A DNA stretch of 64,000 nucleotides from Pseudoalteromonas distincta (GTDB lineage: Bacteria; Pseudomonadota; Gammaproteobacteria; Enterobacterales; Alteromonadaceae): positions 198,471 to 262,470 of the forward strand of contig NZ_JWIG01000001.1 in NCBI RefSeq assembly GCF_000814675.1, read 5' to 3'. Shown here in pieces: positions 28,465 through 38,078 of the stretch. A program made the translations under genes and the position numbers. The stretch's first letter is position 1; each line of letters starts with the position of its first letter. The notes beneath the pieces were generated by a model. It was not told the origin of the DNA. It ran no database searches and saw nothing but the letters and a program-made list of their open reading frames with translations.

Positions 28465-28779
28465 ATGGAATCGTCAACATCTTCAGAGCCACCAACAAAC
28501 TACTCTGAGCTCATAAAAACGTTGCTTAGTAAAATTGAAGTGTTAGTAAATGATAATAATGCAGACGAAGCTCAGCCTCTTTTAGGCACTTTAAATACTG
28601 AACTAAAGCAATGGTGCGAAAGTAGCGAAGGTCCAAGCGCAGAGCAATTAGAATTAATTCAGCTTCGTATAAATACTATTTTAGTTAAAGCGAATAGTGC
28701 AAAAAACGAATCATCAAAAGCTATTATTAAACATAAAAAATCAGGAAAGGCGATTAAAGCTTATAAAGCAAGTCGTTAA
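28465..28779 (+). CDS. FliT/FlaI-like flagellar chaperone (small helical protein)
   Basis: A 104-residue, mainly helical, soluble protein begins eight bases after fliS. It has no motif I can name beyond YSELIKTLLSKIEVLV and a basic C-terminal tail rich in Lys (IKHKKSGKAIKAYK). In Vibrio and Shewanella a FliT-type chaperone for the cap protein FliD (annotated flaI or fliT) stands next to fliS, so position supports that role. The basic tail is unusual and might bind nucleic acid or an acidic partner. The functional call is by context. Confidence 0.6.
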   Translation: MESSTSSEPPTNYSELIKTLLSKIEVLVNDNNADEAQPLLGTLNTELKQWCESSEGPSAEQLELIQLRINTILVKANSAKNESSKAIIKHKKSGKAIKAYKASR

Positions 28780-28793
28780 AATCTACTCAAATA

Positions 28794-28838
28794 GAAAACA
28801 TAAAAAAACCGTTTTAAATAACGGTTTTTTATGTTTTC
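28794..28838. terminator. Bidirectional terminator between fliT-like gene and fliD
   Basis: GAAAACATAAAAAA-CCGTT and AACGGTTTTTTATGTTTTC form a long stem with an A/T-rich base on both sides, so each strand ends in a T run. It lies between the convergent fliT-like gene (ends 28779) and fliD (stop at 28875). Confidence 0.85.
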
Positions 28839-28874
28839 TTAGTTTAGCTATTAATTTAATATCATATTTATCTA

Positions 28875-30308
28875 CTAAGAGTTATCTCGTACTACGCCTG
28901 GCATATTCTCTAATTGTGCTTGAACGTAACTGCTGGTGTTATTGAGGCTGGCGACAAGTAAATCCATCGCATTGTATTGAGCGTATAATCGAGAGGATAG
29001 TGATTCCATTTTACTGGCAAGGCTCACGCGCTGATCATCTATGTCATCGAGTTGATTTGTTTTACTATCAATCCGGTTTTGGATAATACCATCGGAGTCT
29101 GTATAAAAGCTTAACTTTTCGTCAAACGATTGTGCAAAGCCATCATCGTCGTCACCTACAAAAAACTGCTGCACTAAATTTACATCTGCATCTATTTGCT
29201 CATCTAGTGTTTCTGTATTTAGGGTTAAAACACCGTAGCGATCTGTTTCAACACCTAATTGCGAAAGCGATAGTGAGTTGCCATTACCTAAATCAACGGG
29301 ATTTGTTATTTCGCTACGAAGCTTCGACATAACACCACGAAGTAGTGAGTCACCAGCCATAACGCCTGCGCCACCTTCGCCGGAAGCACCCAAGTTATTA
29401 CTCAACTCTAATAGTTCGTTGTAACTTGTAATAAAGCTATTTAAACCTGTTTTAATATTATTATTGTTTTCGGTAACCGATATATCGCTTAAGTCGTCGT
29501 CAGTGGCATGCAACTTTTTAGCGGTAATATCCACGCCATCAATCACATTAGTAAATTCATTCGTATTACTTGATACAGTTAACGTACCATCAATTGTTAT
29601 TTGCGCATTTTGTGCAGCATTAACTTGCGTTAAATTAGTTGTATGATTAGCAGGGTCTGCGTCTGATACATCATAAGCTAGTCGAGATAACCCGCCTGTA
29701 TCAGTGTTATTACCATCACCGTCTTGTACTGTAATTGTTATAGCGTTGTCTTCACCGGTTTCTTTACTTGTGAGCACTAAATGCTGACCAGTATCACTAG
29801 TTACTATAGTGGCAATAACAGAGTCATTGCTATCACTGCCAGTAAAAGGGCCGTTATTAATTTGATCGCGTAAATCTTCTAATGTATTTGTAGCCGATAA
29901 AACAGTAGAGAAACTATTTGCACCAGAACCTATCGTAATTACGCCAGCTCCAATTGCCTCGTCTGCTGCAAATGCGGGGGAAGATAATTTATGAGCCTGT
30001 GCTAGTGCATCCACTTTTACGTTGTAGCTACCAGGCTGCGCCTCTTTATCTGAGCTAATAGATATAAAACTATCACTGCCTGATGTATTGCGTTGCTGAT
30101 AATTATCATTATCACCTAGTGCTTCCATTGAGGTTTGTACTTTTTCGAGCGCAGCCTTAAGTGCACCAACAGCAGAAATATCAGTTGTTAATTTACCTTC
30201 TGTAGTATTTAAACGAGCTTCAGCAGGGGCTTGCTCAGCATTAACTAGCGCATCAACAATATCTGATACTGCTAACCCAGAACCTAAACCAGTAAATGAA
30301 ATCGCCAT
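28875..30308 (-). CDS. fliD: Flagellar filament cap protein FliD (hook-associated protein 2)
   Basis: FliD caps the filament tip and lets flagellin polymerise. The 477-residue protein begins with the conserved ISFTGLGSGLAVSDIVDALV and has a C-terminal domain with the coiled-coil NQLDDIDDQRVSLASKMESLSSRLYAQYNAMD (shown by its ends NQLDDID and YNAMD). The middle includes a flagellin-type IN motif (NVKVDALAQAHKLSSPAF). It lies downstream of flaG with a 78-bp gap in which I see no clear promoter, so it may be read from the flagellin-flaG transcript. Confidence 0.95.
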   Translation of the reverse strand: MAISFTGLGSGLAVSDIVDALVNAEQAPAEARLNTTEGKLTTDISAVGALKAALEKVQTSMEALGDNDNYQQRNTSGSDSFISISSDKEAQPGSYNVKVDALAQAHKLSSPAFAADEAIGAGVITIGSGANSFSTVLSATNTLEDLRDQINNGPFTGSDSNDSVIATIVTSDTGQHLVLTSKETGEDNAITITVQDGDGNNTDTGGLSRLAYDVSDADPANHTTNLTQVNAAQNAQITIDGTLTVSSNTNEFTNVIDGVDITAKKLHATDDDLSDISVTENNNNIKTGLNSFITSYNELLELSNNLGASGEGGAGVMAGDSLLRGVMSKLRSEITNPVDLGNGNSLSLSQLGVETDRYGVLTLNTETLDEQIDADVNLVQQFFVGDDDDGFAQSFDEKLSFYTDSDGIIQNRIDSKTNQLDDIDDQRVSLASKMESLSSRLYAQYNAMDLLVASLNNTSSYVQAQLENMPGVVRDNS

Positions 30309-30386
30309 GCTACACCTCTTAAATACTTAAAAACTAACTTAACTCTTAATAATTAACACTTGAAAGTGAATATTTTGAGCTGATTA

Positions 30387-30809
30387 CTAAGCTGTTTGAT
30401 CAATTAAAATTCCAGCAGATTCAGACAATTTAGAAACCAAGCTTAATACTTCCTCAGAAGGATACTGCTTAATAACTTCGCCGCTGTCTTTATCAAGCAC
30501 TTTAATCACATCGCGACCTGAATCTTCATCGACCTTGAATTGCAAACTGCGATTCATTTCGCCCATAAAATCTTGCAATTGTTGCGCCATTTGTTCGAGC
30601 TGTTCACGCTCTAACGGCTGAGTTGTTACATCTTGGTTATTTTTTTCGTATTGATTTTGCTGTAATCGTTGTTGATTTTGAGTATCAGCTTGCTTTACAT
30701 CGTCAACGGCACGTTCAGTTAGCGAACTAGCCGCTTGACCGACTACTTTATCTTCACCCGCTAGCGGGGTTGGTAATGTAACTTCTGCATTGGAATTAAT
30801 AGTATTCAT
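30387..30809 (-). CDS. flaG: FlaG family protein
   Basis: FlaG affects filament length in several polar-flagellated bacteria; its mechanism is unclear. The 140-residue protein has a Gln-rich N-terminal half and the conserved FlaG domain at the end: MNRSLQFKVDEDSGRDVIKV, LDKDSGEVIKQYPSEEVL and SESAGILIDQTA. It lies between a flagellin gene and fliD, its usual place. Confidence 0.93.
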   Translation of the reverse strand: MNTINSNAEVTLPTPLAGEDKVVGQAASSLTERAVDDVKQADTQNQQRLQQNQYEKNNQDVTTQPLEREQLEQMAQQLQDFMGEMNRSLQFKVDEDSGRDVIKVLDKDSGEVIKQYPSEEVLSLVSKLSESAGILIDQTA

Positions 30810-30868
30810 AACAGATTCCTATTTTTCACTTAATTAAATCAACAATAGCTCAATTAAAACCCTTAAAC

Positions 30869-30906
30869 CACAAAAGGAGATAGCTAAAGCCACCTCCTTT
30901 TTTGTG
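30869..30906 (-). terminator. Hairpin between flagellin and flaG
   Basis: CACAAAAGGAG at 30869-30879 pairs with CTCCTTTTTTGTG at 30894-30906, about 55 bp after the flagellin stop. The minus strand has only a modest T run (CTCCTTTTGTG), so it may attenuate transcription into flaG rather than end it. Confidence 0.5.
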
Positions 30907-30960
30907 AAACTAATACTGACTTTATGTACTAGCTAACCATTAAGCTATTACTTTAACTTA

Positions 30961-32520
30961 TTAACCTAATAAGCTAAGTGCTGCTTGTGGTAACTGATTC
31001 GCTTGCGACAAGATTGAAGTACCTGCTTGTTGCAAGATTTGATTTTTAGTCATTTGCGCTGTTTCTGTTGCAAAATCTGTATCTTGAATACGGCTACGTG
31101 ACGCAGACACGTTCTCTTGAATATTTGCTAAGTTACTAATAGTATGATCAAAACGGTTTTGGATTGCACCTAAATCGGCACGTTGATCGTCTATCATCGC
31201 TATTGCATTATCTATTATAGCTAGAGCATCTTGAGAACCTGCTTGTGTACCAATATTTACTGTATCAACAGAAATAACTGAGCTAGCAACTTCAGTATCT
31301 GTTGCTGCTAGTAACGCATCTGAAGCTTCTGCTTTAAACGAAGTAGATGAATTTAATTGAATAGCGCCATATATACGAGCACTGTCATCAGTCGCGCCAA
31401 TAGCGCCACTAGTTAATGTAATTGGTGCTTGTGTCGAGTCTGTTCCATCATAACCTTGAGCAGTTATATCTAGTGTTGTTGAAGCGTCAGCAGTAGCATT
31501 GGTAGAATCATTTTGAGCATTGAAGTTCAAAATTTCTATATCTTCGCCTGTATCGCTTGTGATTATAAACTCATTATTCTCAATTTTTGCAGATACACCA
31601 TGGTCTGTTGTTCCAGCATTAATTGCTTCAACCAATGCCAAGCGATCTCCATCAGCAGTACCCGTAGCTGTAGCGGTTACTGTCTCAGTATTTAAATCAA
31701 AACTATAGCTACCGAATGTATGGTTTGCTGAGTCAGCATCTGAAGTGTCTGAACTAGGAATAGTTCCTAGCTCTAAAGTCGCTTGAGTTTTCGCCTGAGC
31801 AGAAACACCTGTAGTATCGGCTGCAGCGTTAATAGCTTTAGCTGCATCGCTTGCACTTGAGCCTGCTGCTATGGCAACTTCAACAGCATCTCCACCTCGC
31901 CCTGTGATAGTGTATGTTTGATCAGTAATATCATGAGCTCCGCTTAAATCAGCTGCCTGAGCAGATGCTGAACCATACCCTGTTGTAGAGCTTTGTAGAT
32001 TAACTTGGTTAGAGCCTATATCTTCAGCCGCAACACTCGAAAGTGATAAGTTGATAGTTTCATTTGCATTAGCACCCACTTGAAATGCTTTACTACCAAA
32101 ACCACCATTTAGTAACTGCTGACCACCAAACGAAGTTGTATCTGCAATACGTGTCAACTCAGACTGTAAAGCTGATACTTCTTTTTGCAATGAAGCGCGC
32201 GCATCTGCTGAGTTTGAGCCATTCGCTGATTGCAGTGCTAGCTCACGCATACGTTGTAAAATACTTGTAGACTCTTGCATCGCACCTTCGGCAGTTTGTG
32301 CCATAGAAATACCATCGTTAGCATTACGTTGTGCTACACCTAAACCGTTTATTTGTGATGTTAAACGGTTTGAAATTTGCAGGCCTGCTGCATCATCTTT
32401 CGCGCTATTAATACGCATACCTGATGATAAACGTTCCATTGAAGTCGCTAAGTCTGAACCTGATTGCGATAGGTTACGTTGAGCGTTTAATGAAGATACA
32501 TTTGTGTTTACTGAAATCAT
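30961..32520 (-). CDS. Flagellin (copy read from a sigma-28 promoter)
   Basis: Flagellin polymerises into the filament. The 519-residue protein has the conserved N-terminal D0/D1 domains ([36 protein letters not shown]) and C-terminal D1/D0 ([40 protein letters not shown]). The centre holds a flagellin IN motif ([15 protein letters not shown]) and Asp/Thr-rich variable sequence. It is longer than typical Vibrio flagellins, so the outer domains are enlarged. The neighbour at 32829 is a close paralogue, differing mainly in the centre. Confidence 0.96.
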   Translation of the reverse strand: MISVNTNVSSLNAQRNLSQSGSDLATSMERLSSGMRINSAKDDAAGLQISNRLTSQINGLGVAQRNANDGISMAQTAEGAMQESTSILQRMRELALQSANGSNSADARASLQKEVSALQSELTRIADTTSFGGQQLLNGGFGSKAFQVGANANETINLSLSSVAAEDIGSNQVNLQSSTTGYGSASAQAADLSGAHDITDQTYTITGRGGDAVEVAIAAGSSASDAAKAINAAADTTGVSAQAKTQATLELGTIPSSDTSDADSANHTFGSYSFDLNTETVTATATGTADGDRLALVEAINAGTTDHGVSAKIENNEFIITSDTGEDIEILNFNAQNDSTNATADASTTLDITAQGYDGTDSTQAPITLTSGAIGATDDSARIYGAIQLNSSTSFKAEASDALLAATDTEVASSVISVDTVNIGTQAGSQDALAIIDNAIAMIDDQRADLGAIQNRFDHTISNLANIQENVSASRSRIQDTDFATETAQMTKNQILQQAGTSILSQANQLPQAALSLLG

Positions 32521-32609
32521 AATAAAACTCCTGATTACTTTCGTAATGTTGCTATTTTAATTTAACCAAGAGCTGTCACAAATGTATGCTCAGCTCCGTA
32601 CTGATTAAG

Positions 32610-32636
32610 TTAACGGCAGGAGATAAATTATCTTTA
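32610..32636 (-). promoter_or_regulatory. Sigma-28 promoter of the 30961-32520 flagellin
   Basis: The minus strand reads TAAA, 15 bases, GCCGTTAA. This matches the FliA consensus TAAA-N15-GCCGATAA with one mismatch and exact spacing, and the base after TAAA is G as preferred. The leader to the ATG at 32520 would be about 85 bp. No sigma-54 element is seen here. Confidence 0.72.
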
Positions 32637-32773
32637 GAAGTATTTTAGAAATAAATTAGTTTATTTACTTAAAAAAAGCTAACTGACTGTTTTAAATGAT
32701 TAGTTATTCTAAATGGATTAAAAATACGATTTGAATATTATGCTTTTAGTGATTTTAACAACCTAAAAACAAA

Positions 32774-32800
32774 AAACGCACTTAATTTGAAGTGCGTTTA
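32774..32800 (-). terminator. Terminator of the 32829-34397 flagellin
   Basis: The minus strand has AAACGCACTT, a six-base loop, AAGTGCGTTTTTTG: a 10-bp stem followed by a T run, about 30 bp after the flagellin stop. Together with the sigma-28 promoter this fills the 308-bp gap between the two flagellin genes. Confidence 0.88.
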
Positions 32801-32828
32801 TAAAGCCTCTTATTCGTTACACTAATAA

Positions 32829-34397
32829 TTAACCACCTAACAAGCTAATTGCTGCTTGTGGTATTTGGTTTGCTTGTGAAAGTATTGACGTACCTGCTTG
32901 TTGTAATATTTGATTTTTAGTCATTTGAGCCGTTTCTGTAGCAAAATCTGTGTCTTGGATACGGCTACGAGATGCAGATACATTTTCATGGATATTTGCA
33001 AGATTGCTAATCGTATGACTAAATCTATTTTGGGCTGCACCTAAATCAGCACGTTGGTCATCTATCATCGCTATTGCATTATCTATAATAGCTAGAGCAT
33101 CTTGAGAACCTGCTTGTGTAGCAATATCAATTGTATCAACAGAAATAACTGAGCTAGCAAGTTCACTATTATCAATTTCAGCTAATAAGACACTAGATGC
33201 TTCAGCTTTAAATGATGTAGATGAATTTAATTGAATAGCACCATAAATACGAGCTGTATCATCAGTCGTTCCATCACCACTAGTTATTGTAATAGGTGTT
33301 AATTCATCAGTCCCGTCATAGCCCTGTGTTGTTACTTTTAATGTAGTTGATGCATTTGTATCTGGTCCGCCATCAACACCATTTTTAGCATTAAAGTTTT
33401 CAATGTTAATATCTTCGCCAGTATCACTACTAAGTATAAACTCATTGTTTTCAATTTTTGCAGATACTCCGTGATCAGATGTACCCGCATTAATTGCTTC
33501 TACCATTGCATCGCGGTCTAGAGTTGGATCGTTTTGACTTACAAAAGAAACAGGCTGACCGTTTAGTTCGAACGAGTAACTACCATAAGAAGGACTCGCA
33601 GGATCAGTAGCTGTGTCTGATGTTGGAAGCGATCCTAATTCTAATTTAGCTTGAGTTCTGGCTTGCGCGGTCACGCCTGTACTGTCTGAAACCGCATTAA
33701 TAGCTTTTGCAGCATCCTTTGCACTCGACCCTGCTGTTATAGCAATCTCAACAGCATCTCCACCTCGTCCTGTAATAGTATATGTTTGAGCATCAATATC
33801 GTGTGGAACGTCTGTTGTTAAATCCTGCCCAACATCCGACGCAGCGCCATAACCTGTTGCAGAGCTTTGCAAATTAATCTGACTTGAGCCAATATCTTCT
33901 GCCGCTACACTTGAAAGTGACAAATTAATAGTTTCATTAGCATTAGCACCTACCTGAAACGCTTTAGAGCCATAGGTACCATTTAGAAGTTGCTGACCAC
34001 CAAAAGAAGTTGTTTCGGCAATACGAGTTAATTCTGATTGTAATGCAGAGACTTCTTTTTGTAATGCAGCTCTTGCGTCAGCAGAATTGGAGCCATTGGC
34101 AGATTGTAAAGCAAGCTCACGCATACGTTGTAAAATATTAGTAGACTCTTGCATAGCACCTTCGGCTGTTTGCGCCATTGAAATACCATCATTAGCATTT
34201 CGCTGAGCAACGGCTAGGCCATTAATTTGTGACGTCAATCTGTTTGAAATTTGTAGACCTGCGGCATCATCTTTTGCGCTATTGATACGCATACCTGATG
34301 ATAAACGCTCCATCGAAGTTGCTAAGCCTTCACCTGATTTATTAAGGTTACGTTGTGCGTTTAGTGACGACACATTAGTATTTACTGTTAATGCCAT
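32829..34397 (-). CDS. Flagellin (copy read from a sigma-54 promoter)
   Basis: A 522-residue flagellin, closely similar to its neighbour in the N- and C-terminal polymerisation domains ([20 protein letters not shown] at the start, [19 protein letters not shown] at the end). The centre has the same IN motif ([15 protein letters not shown]) but diverges afterwards. Its C-terminal D1 region has [19 protein letters not shown] versus [19 protein letters not shown] in the other copy. The sigma-54 promoter suggests it is the FlrC-dependent major flagellin, like flaA of Vibrio cholerae. Confidence 0.96.
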   Translation of the reverse strand: MALTVNTNVSSLNAQRNLNKSGEGLATSMERLSSGMRINSAKDDAAGLQISNRLTSQINGLAVAQRNANDGISMAQTAEGAMQESTNILQRMRELALQSANGSNSADARAALQKEVSALQSELTRIAETTSFGGQQLLNGTYGSKAFQVGANANETINLSLSSVAAEDIGSSQINLQSSATGYGAASDVGQDLTTDVPHDIDAQTYTITGRGGDAVEIAITAGSSAKDAAKAINAVSDSTGVTAQARTQAKLELGSLPTSDTATDPASPSYGSYSFELNGQPVSFVSQNDPTLDRDAMVEAINAGTSDHGVSAKIENNEFILSSDTGEDINIENFNAKNGVDGGPDTNASTTLKVTTQGYDGTDELTPITITSGDGTTDDTARIYGAIQLNSSTSFKAEASSVLLAEIDNSELASSVISVDTIDIATQAGSQDALAIIDNAIAMIDDQRADLGAAQNRFSHTISNLANIHENVSASRSRIQDTDFATETAQMTKNQILQQAGTSILSQANQIPQAAISLLGG

Positions 34398-34481
34398 TTT
34401 ACCATCTCCTAGGTTTAAACAGAGTGTGGTTCAACACGATTTAACAGGAACCACTGTTCGATAATTTCTTATAATAAGAAA

Positions 34482-34497
34482 AGCATTTACTGTGCCA
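34482..34497 (-). promoter_or_regulatory. Sigma-54 promoter of the 32829-34397 flagellin
   Basis: The minus strand reads TGGCACAGTAAATGCT: a perfect TGGCAC -24 half and ATGCT -12 half with 10-base spacing. The leader would be about 75 bp. No sigma-28 element is visible for this copy. Confidence 0.78.
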
Positions 34498-34595
34498 ACT
34501 TTAATTTATTTTTAAGTTGTTGTTTTTAATTGAAAATATATAATTCATTGACTTGTAAATAAAGAGTGAAGTTATTTAGAAAGGAGGGTGACATT

Positions 34596-34675
34596 TTTTT
34601 GCCGCAATTATGTAGCAAGTTTTTGCCGCGATTTTGTAGATAGTTATTGCCGCTTTAAAGTAGGTAAAGCGGCAA
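34596..34675. repeat. Three 24-bp direct repeats with TTGCCGC core, the last forming a palindrome
   Basis: GCCGC cores start at 34601, 34625 and 34649, exactly 24 bp apart, each preceded by T-rich sequence and followed by a (G/C-poor) TGTAG or AGTAG block. The third core also pairs with AAAGCGGCAA at 34666-34675. They lie 100-180 bp upstream of the flagellin sigma-54 promoter in the 300-bp flgL-flagellin gap, where an enhancer for FlrC would be expected; the last palindrome could alternatively be a weak flgL terminator. The binding role is inference. Confidence 0.55.
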
Positions 34676-34697
34676 GCTATTTCTGCTTATAATCTGC

Positions 34698-35972
34698 TTA
34701 TAAGTAATCGAATAATGAAAGGTTAGTTAAACGGCCAAAAGTTGCTTGCGATGCTTGCAGTGCCGTTTCTTGTTTGGTTAGTTCGCTAATAGCTTCTGCC
34801 ATATCAACTTCAACTAAGTTAGAGCGATTACTTTTATTTTGAATATCGAGTGCTAAGTTTGAATCACTTACTCTTTCAAGTGCATTCATACGCCCACCTA
34901 AACTTGCTTGGGTAAACACGACTTGCTCACTGGCGTTTTGTAATTGCACTAAGCCATCAGCAAGTACTTGCTGAAAGTCATCACCTTCAAGTGTGCCATC
35001 GTTAAGGCCGGTAATAAGTGCTTGTAGTGTATTAAGTACGTTTTCTTTATGTGGTTTTTCAAGGCTAAAATCGAGTTGGCCAGGCGCACTACCCTCAAAT
35101 TGAATTTTCATACCTGCAAATTCAATTGTATCATCTGTAACTTCACCAGTTTGAGGCGGGGTAAGCGACACGCCATCTTGTAAAATTTCATATGTATCTG
35201 GATCGTTTGTTGTCGCACCAGCGGTTGTAACTACACTAAAAGTATTTGCTGTAGATGAAACTGGAGTCGTTGGATCAGCATTGTATTGAGCTTGATGGAA
35301 CTTATCGAACTCGGCTTGGCCATCAACATAAACAGTGCCTTTAGTAATATTATTTGCAGGTGTTGTTGTTGGTATGTCTGCTTTATTATCGAGTACATTT
35401 AGTCTGGCATCTGTTTTTTCAAACGTATCAAAGCCGTTATCACTCGCCTTAATTGATACACCTTCAGCTATAGTTATTTGGTGCTGACCCTGGTCGCCAT
35501 TATAGGTGTACTCACCCGCTGCAGAATCAAACTGATACGGCTGCGTGCTGTCTTGGTATCCTGAAAATATGAATTTTCCATCTTCTGATCGGGTGTTCAT
35601 TAAGTTAGCTAACGTTTGTTGAATGCCGCTAAGTTCTGATGCAAACGTCTTTAAATCGTCTTTAGTGTACGCACCATTACCCGCCTGAATAGTGAGCTCT
35701 TGCGCTTGTTGAATATTACTATTTATGCTTTGTAATACGCTTTCTTCTGTTTCTAGGCGGCCATTTAGCTGATCGATATTTTTAGTGTATTGCTCATTCG
35801 TTTGTATTTTATTTGAATACAGCATAGCTTGCGAAATAGCAGCTGGCGCTTCTGAGGTGGTTAAATACTTTTCACCTGTTGTTACTCGCTCTTGAGCATT
35901 TGCAACACCTTGTTGGTTGTCGAGTATTTTATTTATGTTGTTTTGGTACATTAAATTATTTGATAAACGCAT
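34698..35972 (-). CDS. flgL: Hook-filament junction protein FlgL (HAP3)
   Basis: FlgL joins the hook-side junction to the filament. The 424-residue protein has flagellin-like ends: MRLSNNLMYQNNINKILDNQQ at the start (first 20 quoted as MRLSNNLMYQ and following) and SNLVEVDMAEAISELTKQE with ALQASQATFGRLTNLSLFDYL at the end. The TTGEKYLTTSEAPAA segment is the conserved first D1 helix turn. It starts two bases after the flgK stop and ends the flgJKL operon. Confidence 0.95.
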   Translation of the reverse strand: MRLSNNLMYQNNINKILDNQQGVANAQERVTTGEKYLTTSEAPAAISQAMLYSNKIQTNEQYTKNIDQLNGRLETEESVLQSINSNIQQAQELTIQAGNGAYTKDDLKTFASELSGIQQTLANLMNTRSEDGKFIFSGYQDSTQPYQFDSAAGEYTYNGDQGQHQITIAEGVSIKASDNGFDTFEKTDARLNVLDNKADIPTTTPANNITKGTVYVDGQAEFDKFHQAQYNADPTTPVSSTANTFSVVTTAGATTNDPDTYEILQDGVSLTPPQTGEVTDDTIEFAGMKIQFEGSAPGQLDFSLEKPHKENVLNTLQALITGLNDGTLEGDDFQQVLADGLVQLQNASEQVVFTQASLGGRMNALERVSDSNLALDIQNKSNRSNLVEVDMAEAISELTKQETALQASQATFGRLTNLSLFDYL

Positions 35973-35974
35973 AA

Positions 35975-38077
35975 TTACCTCGCCGCATTTAATAAGGTGT
36001 CAAAAATTTCTTGAGCTGCTGCTAAAACTTGTGCTGATGCTGAATATGATTGTTGAAAACGCAGTAAATTTGCGGCCTCTTCATCAAGGTTTACACCCGA
36101 TAACGACTCGTACCATGCCTCAGATTGCTGTGCTAGAGCATCAAATGCAGCCCCACTTGTGATTGCTTGGCCAGTTATAACACCTATATCACTCACTAAT
36201 CCTGAATAAGCTTGGTTGAACGTTTTATGGTTATCGGCCGTTGCTGTTGTTTCTACATTTAAACGGACTAACTCGCCATTCTGTAAGTCAGCTAATTTTA
36301 AACCATTGCGGTTATCGTCAAAGCCGCCTTCGTTAAACTCAAGTGTAAAGGTGTCGCCTGTTGCTGGTGTGCCTTCTATATCAAAGTCAAAACCATATGA
36401 ATCATAAGGGGCACCAAGACCTGCTAAAACGTTTTTACCTGGGGGCGCTATAGTTACTGCCACATCAGTGCCACTACCATCGCTAATTAAATAATCATTG
36501 GTACCTGTAGCTTTAACAATTTTAATATCACCATTAGCAAGTACTGGTGGATTAACTGGTATAGGCGGTGTAGTGAGAGGTGTTTCTAAAGTAAATCCAC
36601 CTGAAATAACGCTACTAACTGTACCCACTGAAATAGTTGCAGTACCTGTATTATCTATACTGTTAGATGTACGGATAGGTGAAGCTAATGCTAAATCTTC
36701 TGCGCGCCCTGTTGCAAGCGTGATGCTAGAAGCCGAGTCGGAATTAAGTTTAATTTGAAACTGATCTCCCACGTTACCTGTTTTGGTTGTATCTATATTT
36801 AATTGTAGTCCGAAGGAGTCTTTTACCGTTGCTAACACTTCTGATGTTGTAGCTGTTGCCGCTTGATAAGGGACTGCATTTCGAATATCGTCTGCATTTA
36901 TGATCCCATCAGCTGGGATATCTGCAACTGATGGATCACCTAGCGGCTCGCCTTTATTATCTACTGGTTGAATAGAAACCGATGTCGCACTGGTATAAGT
37001 AATAATAAAGTCACTAGCAGGAAGTTCACTGCCTTTACCGGGCTCTACAGTTGCAGTCATACCAGCATCACCAGTATTCGCTTGATACGCATAAGCGCCA
37101 ACGGTAGGTATATTAAAAATATTACCCCCTAGCTGGCCCGTTGCATCCATACCCAATTTGTTTTGCTCGTTAAATGCGTCGGCTATCGCTAAGCCCATTT
37201 GACCAATTTGGTTTTGCGCAGGGACTAATATGTCATCTCTAAAAGCAAGTAAGCCGCCAATTTTGCCTTTAAGCTTACTTACATCAACTTCAAGCGGCAC
37301 TGCTTTGCCACCATTAACGTCAAGCGTGAATTCTTTAAAATTAGGATCAGGATCCCCCGTCATCGAAAATAAGTTAAATGCGCCATTTTGCATAACAACC
37401 GCTTCGCCTGTGCCCATAAAAACGAGTTTTTCGCCATTTGGACCATCAAGCGTTTCTATGTCTATTAGCTCAGATAAGTCGCGTATTGCTTTATCGCGTT
37501 CGTTATAGGTAGAGCTCGCATCTGCGGCGTTATTAGTGCCATTAACTGCTGCAATATTTTGATTTAGCGTGCTAATACTTTGAATGAGTGAGTTTGCTTC
37601 ATCTGAAAATATTTCGAGCTGCTCGTTTACTATACTTTTTTGATCAAGCACGATGCCCGAAAGCCTATCCATTTGATCAATTAAGCTTTGCGCATCTGTC
37701 ATTACTAATGAGCGAGCAACAGTAGATGAGGGCTGATTTAGCGCTTCTTGCACATTATTAAATAAAGAGTTAATACCAGTCGAAAGGTTGTTCGACTCTT
37801 CAGAAAAAATAGTATCAACTCGATTAGCCTCAGTAATAAACTGATCGAAAAACGATTTATTAGAGGTGTCACGATTTAGCTGCGACTGAGCAAACTCGTT
37901 TAGTAATCGGTATGTTTCGCCTCGCCCTACTTGGTTGTCAACCATAGTAGTAAACTCTGTACGCTCACGCACATAGCCTTCGGTATTTACATTGGCGATA
38001 TTTTTACTTGTCGTTTGCAGTAGCTCCGAGCTTGATCTAACCCCAGAACTGGCAATGTTTAATAAATTAAACGACAT
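35975..38077 (-). CDS. flgK: Hook-filament junction protein FlgK (HAP1)
   Basis: FlgK is the first hook-filament junction protein. At 700 residues it is longer than the Salmonella protein (about 550), with extra sequence in the middle (about 320-600) rich in Thr/Asp and Gly. The N-terminal rod motif SSELLQTTSKNIANVNTEGY and the C-terminal SGVNLDEEAANLLRFQQSYSAS are conserved. It lies between flgJ and flgL with spacings of one or two bases. Confidence 0.95.
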   Translation of the reverse strand: MSFNLLNIASSGVRSSSELLQTTSKNIANVNTEGYVRERTEFTTMVDNQVGRGETYRLLNEFAQSQLNRDTSNKSFFDQFITEANRVDTIFSEESNNLSTGINSLFNNVQEALNQPSSTVARSLVMTDAQSLIDQMDRLSGIVLDQKSIVNEQLEIFSDEANSLIQSISTLNQNIAAVNGTNNAADASSTYNERDKAIRDLSELIDIETLDGPNGEKLVFMGTGEAVVMQNGAFNLFSMTGDPDPNFKEFTLDVNGGKAVPLEVDVSKLKGKIGGLLAFRDDILVPAQNQIGQMGLAIADAFNEQNKLGMDATGQLGGNIFNIPTVGAYAYQANTGDAGMTATVEPGKGSELPASDFIITYTSATSVSIQPVDNKGEPLGDPSVADIPADGIINADDIRNAVPYQAATATTSEVLATVKDSFGLQLNIDTTKTGNVGDQFQIKLNSDSASSITLATGRAEDLALASPIRTSNSIDNTGTATISVGTVSSVISGGFTLETPLTTPPIPVNPPVLANGDIKIVKATGTNDYLISDGSGTDVAVTIAPPGKNVLAGLGAPYDSYGFDFDIEGTPATGDTFTLEFNEGGFDDNRNGLKLADLQNGELVRLNVETTATADNHKTFNQAYSGLVSDIGVITGQAITSGAAFDALAQQSEAWYESLSGVNLDEEAANLLRFQQSYSASAQVLAAAQEIFDTLLNAAR

Positions 38078-38078
38078 G

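Noticed and set aside
30309..30386. Separate promoter for fliD
   Set aside because: I saw no GG-N10-GC or GCCGATAA-like element in the gap; the gene may be read from upstream.
34647..34675. Strong terminator after flgL
   Set aside because: The stem is good but the minus strand continues TAACTATC without a T run, and the left arm belongs to a 24-bp repeat series, so I report it mainly as a possible regulatory site.
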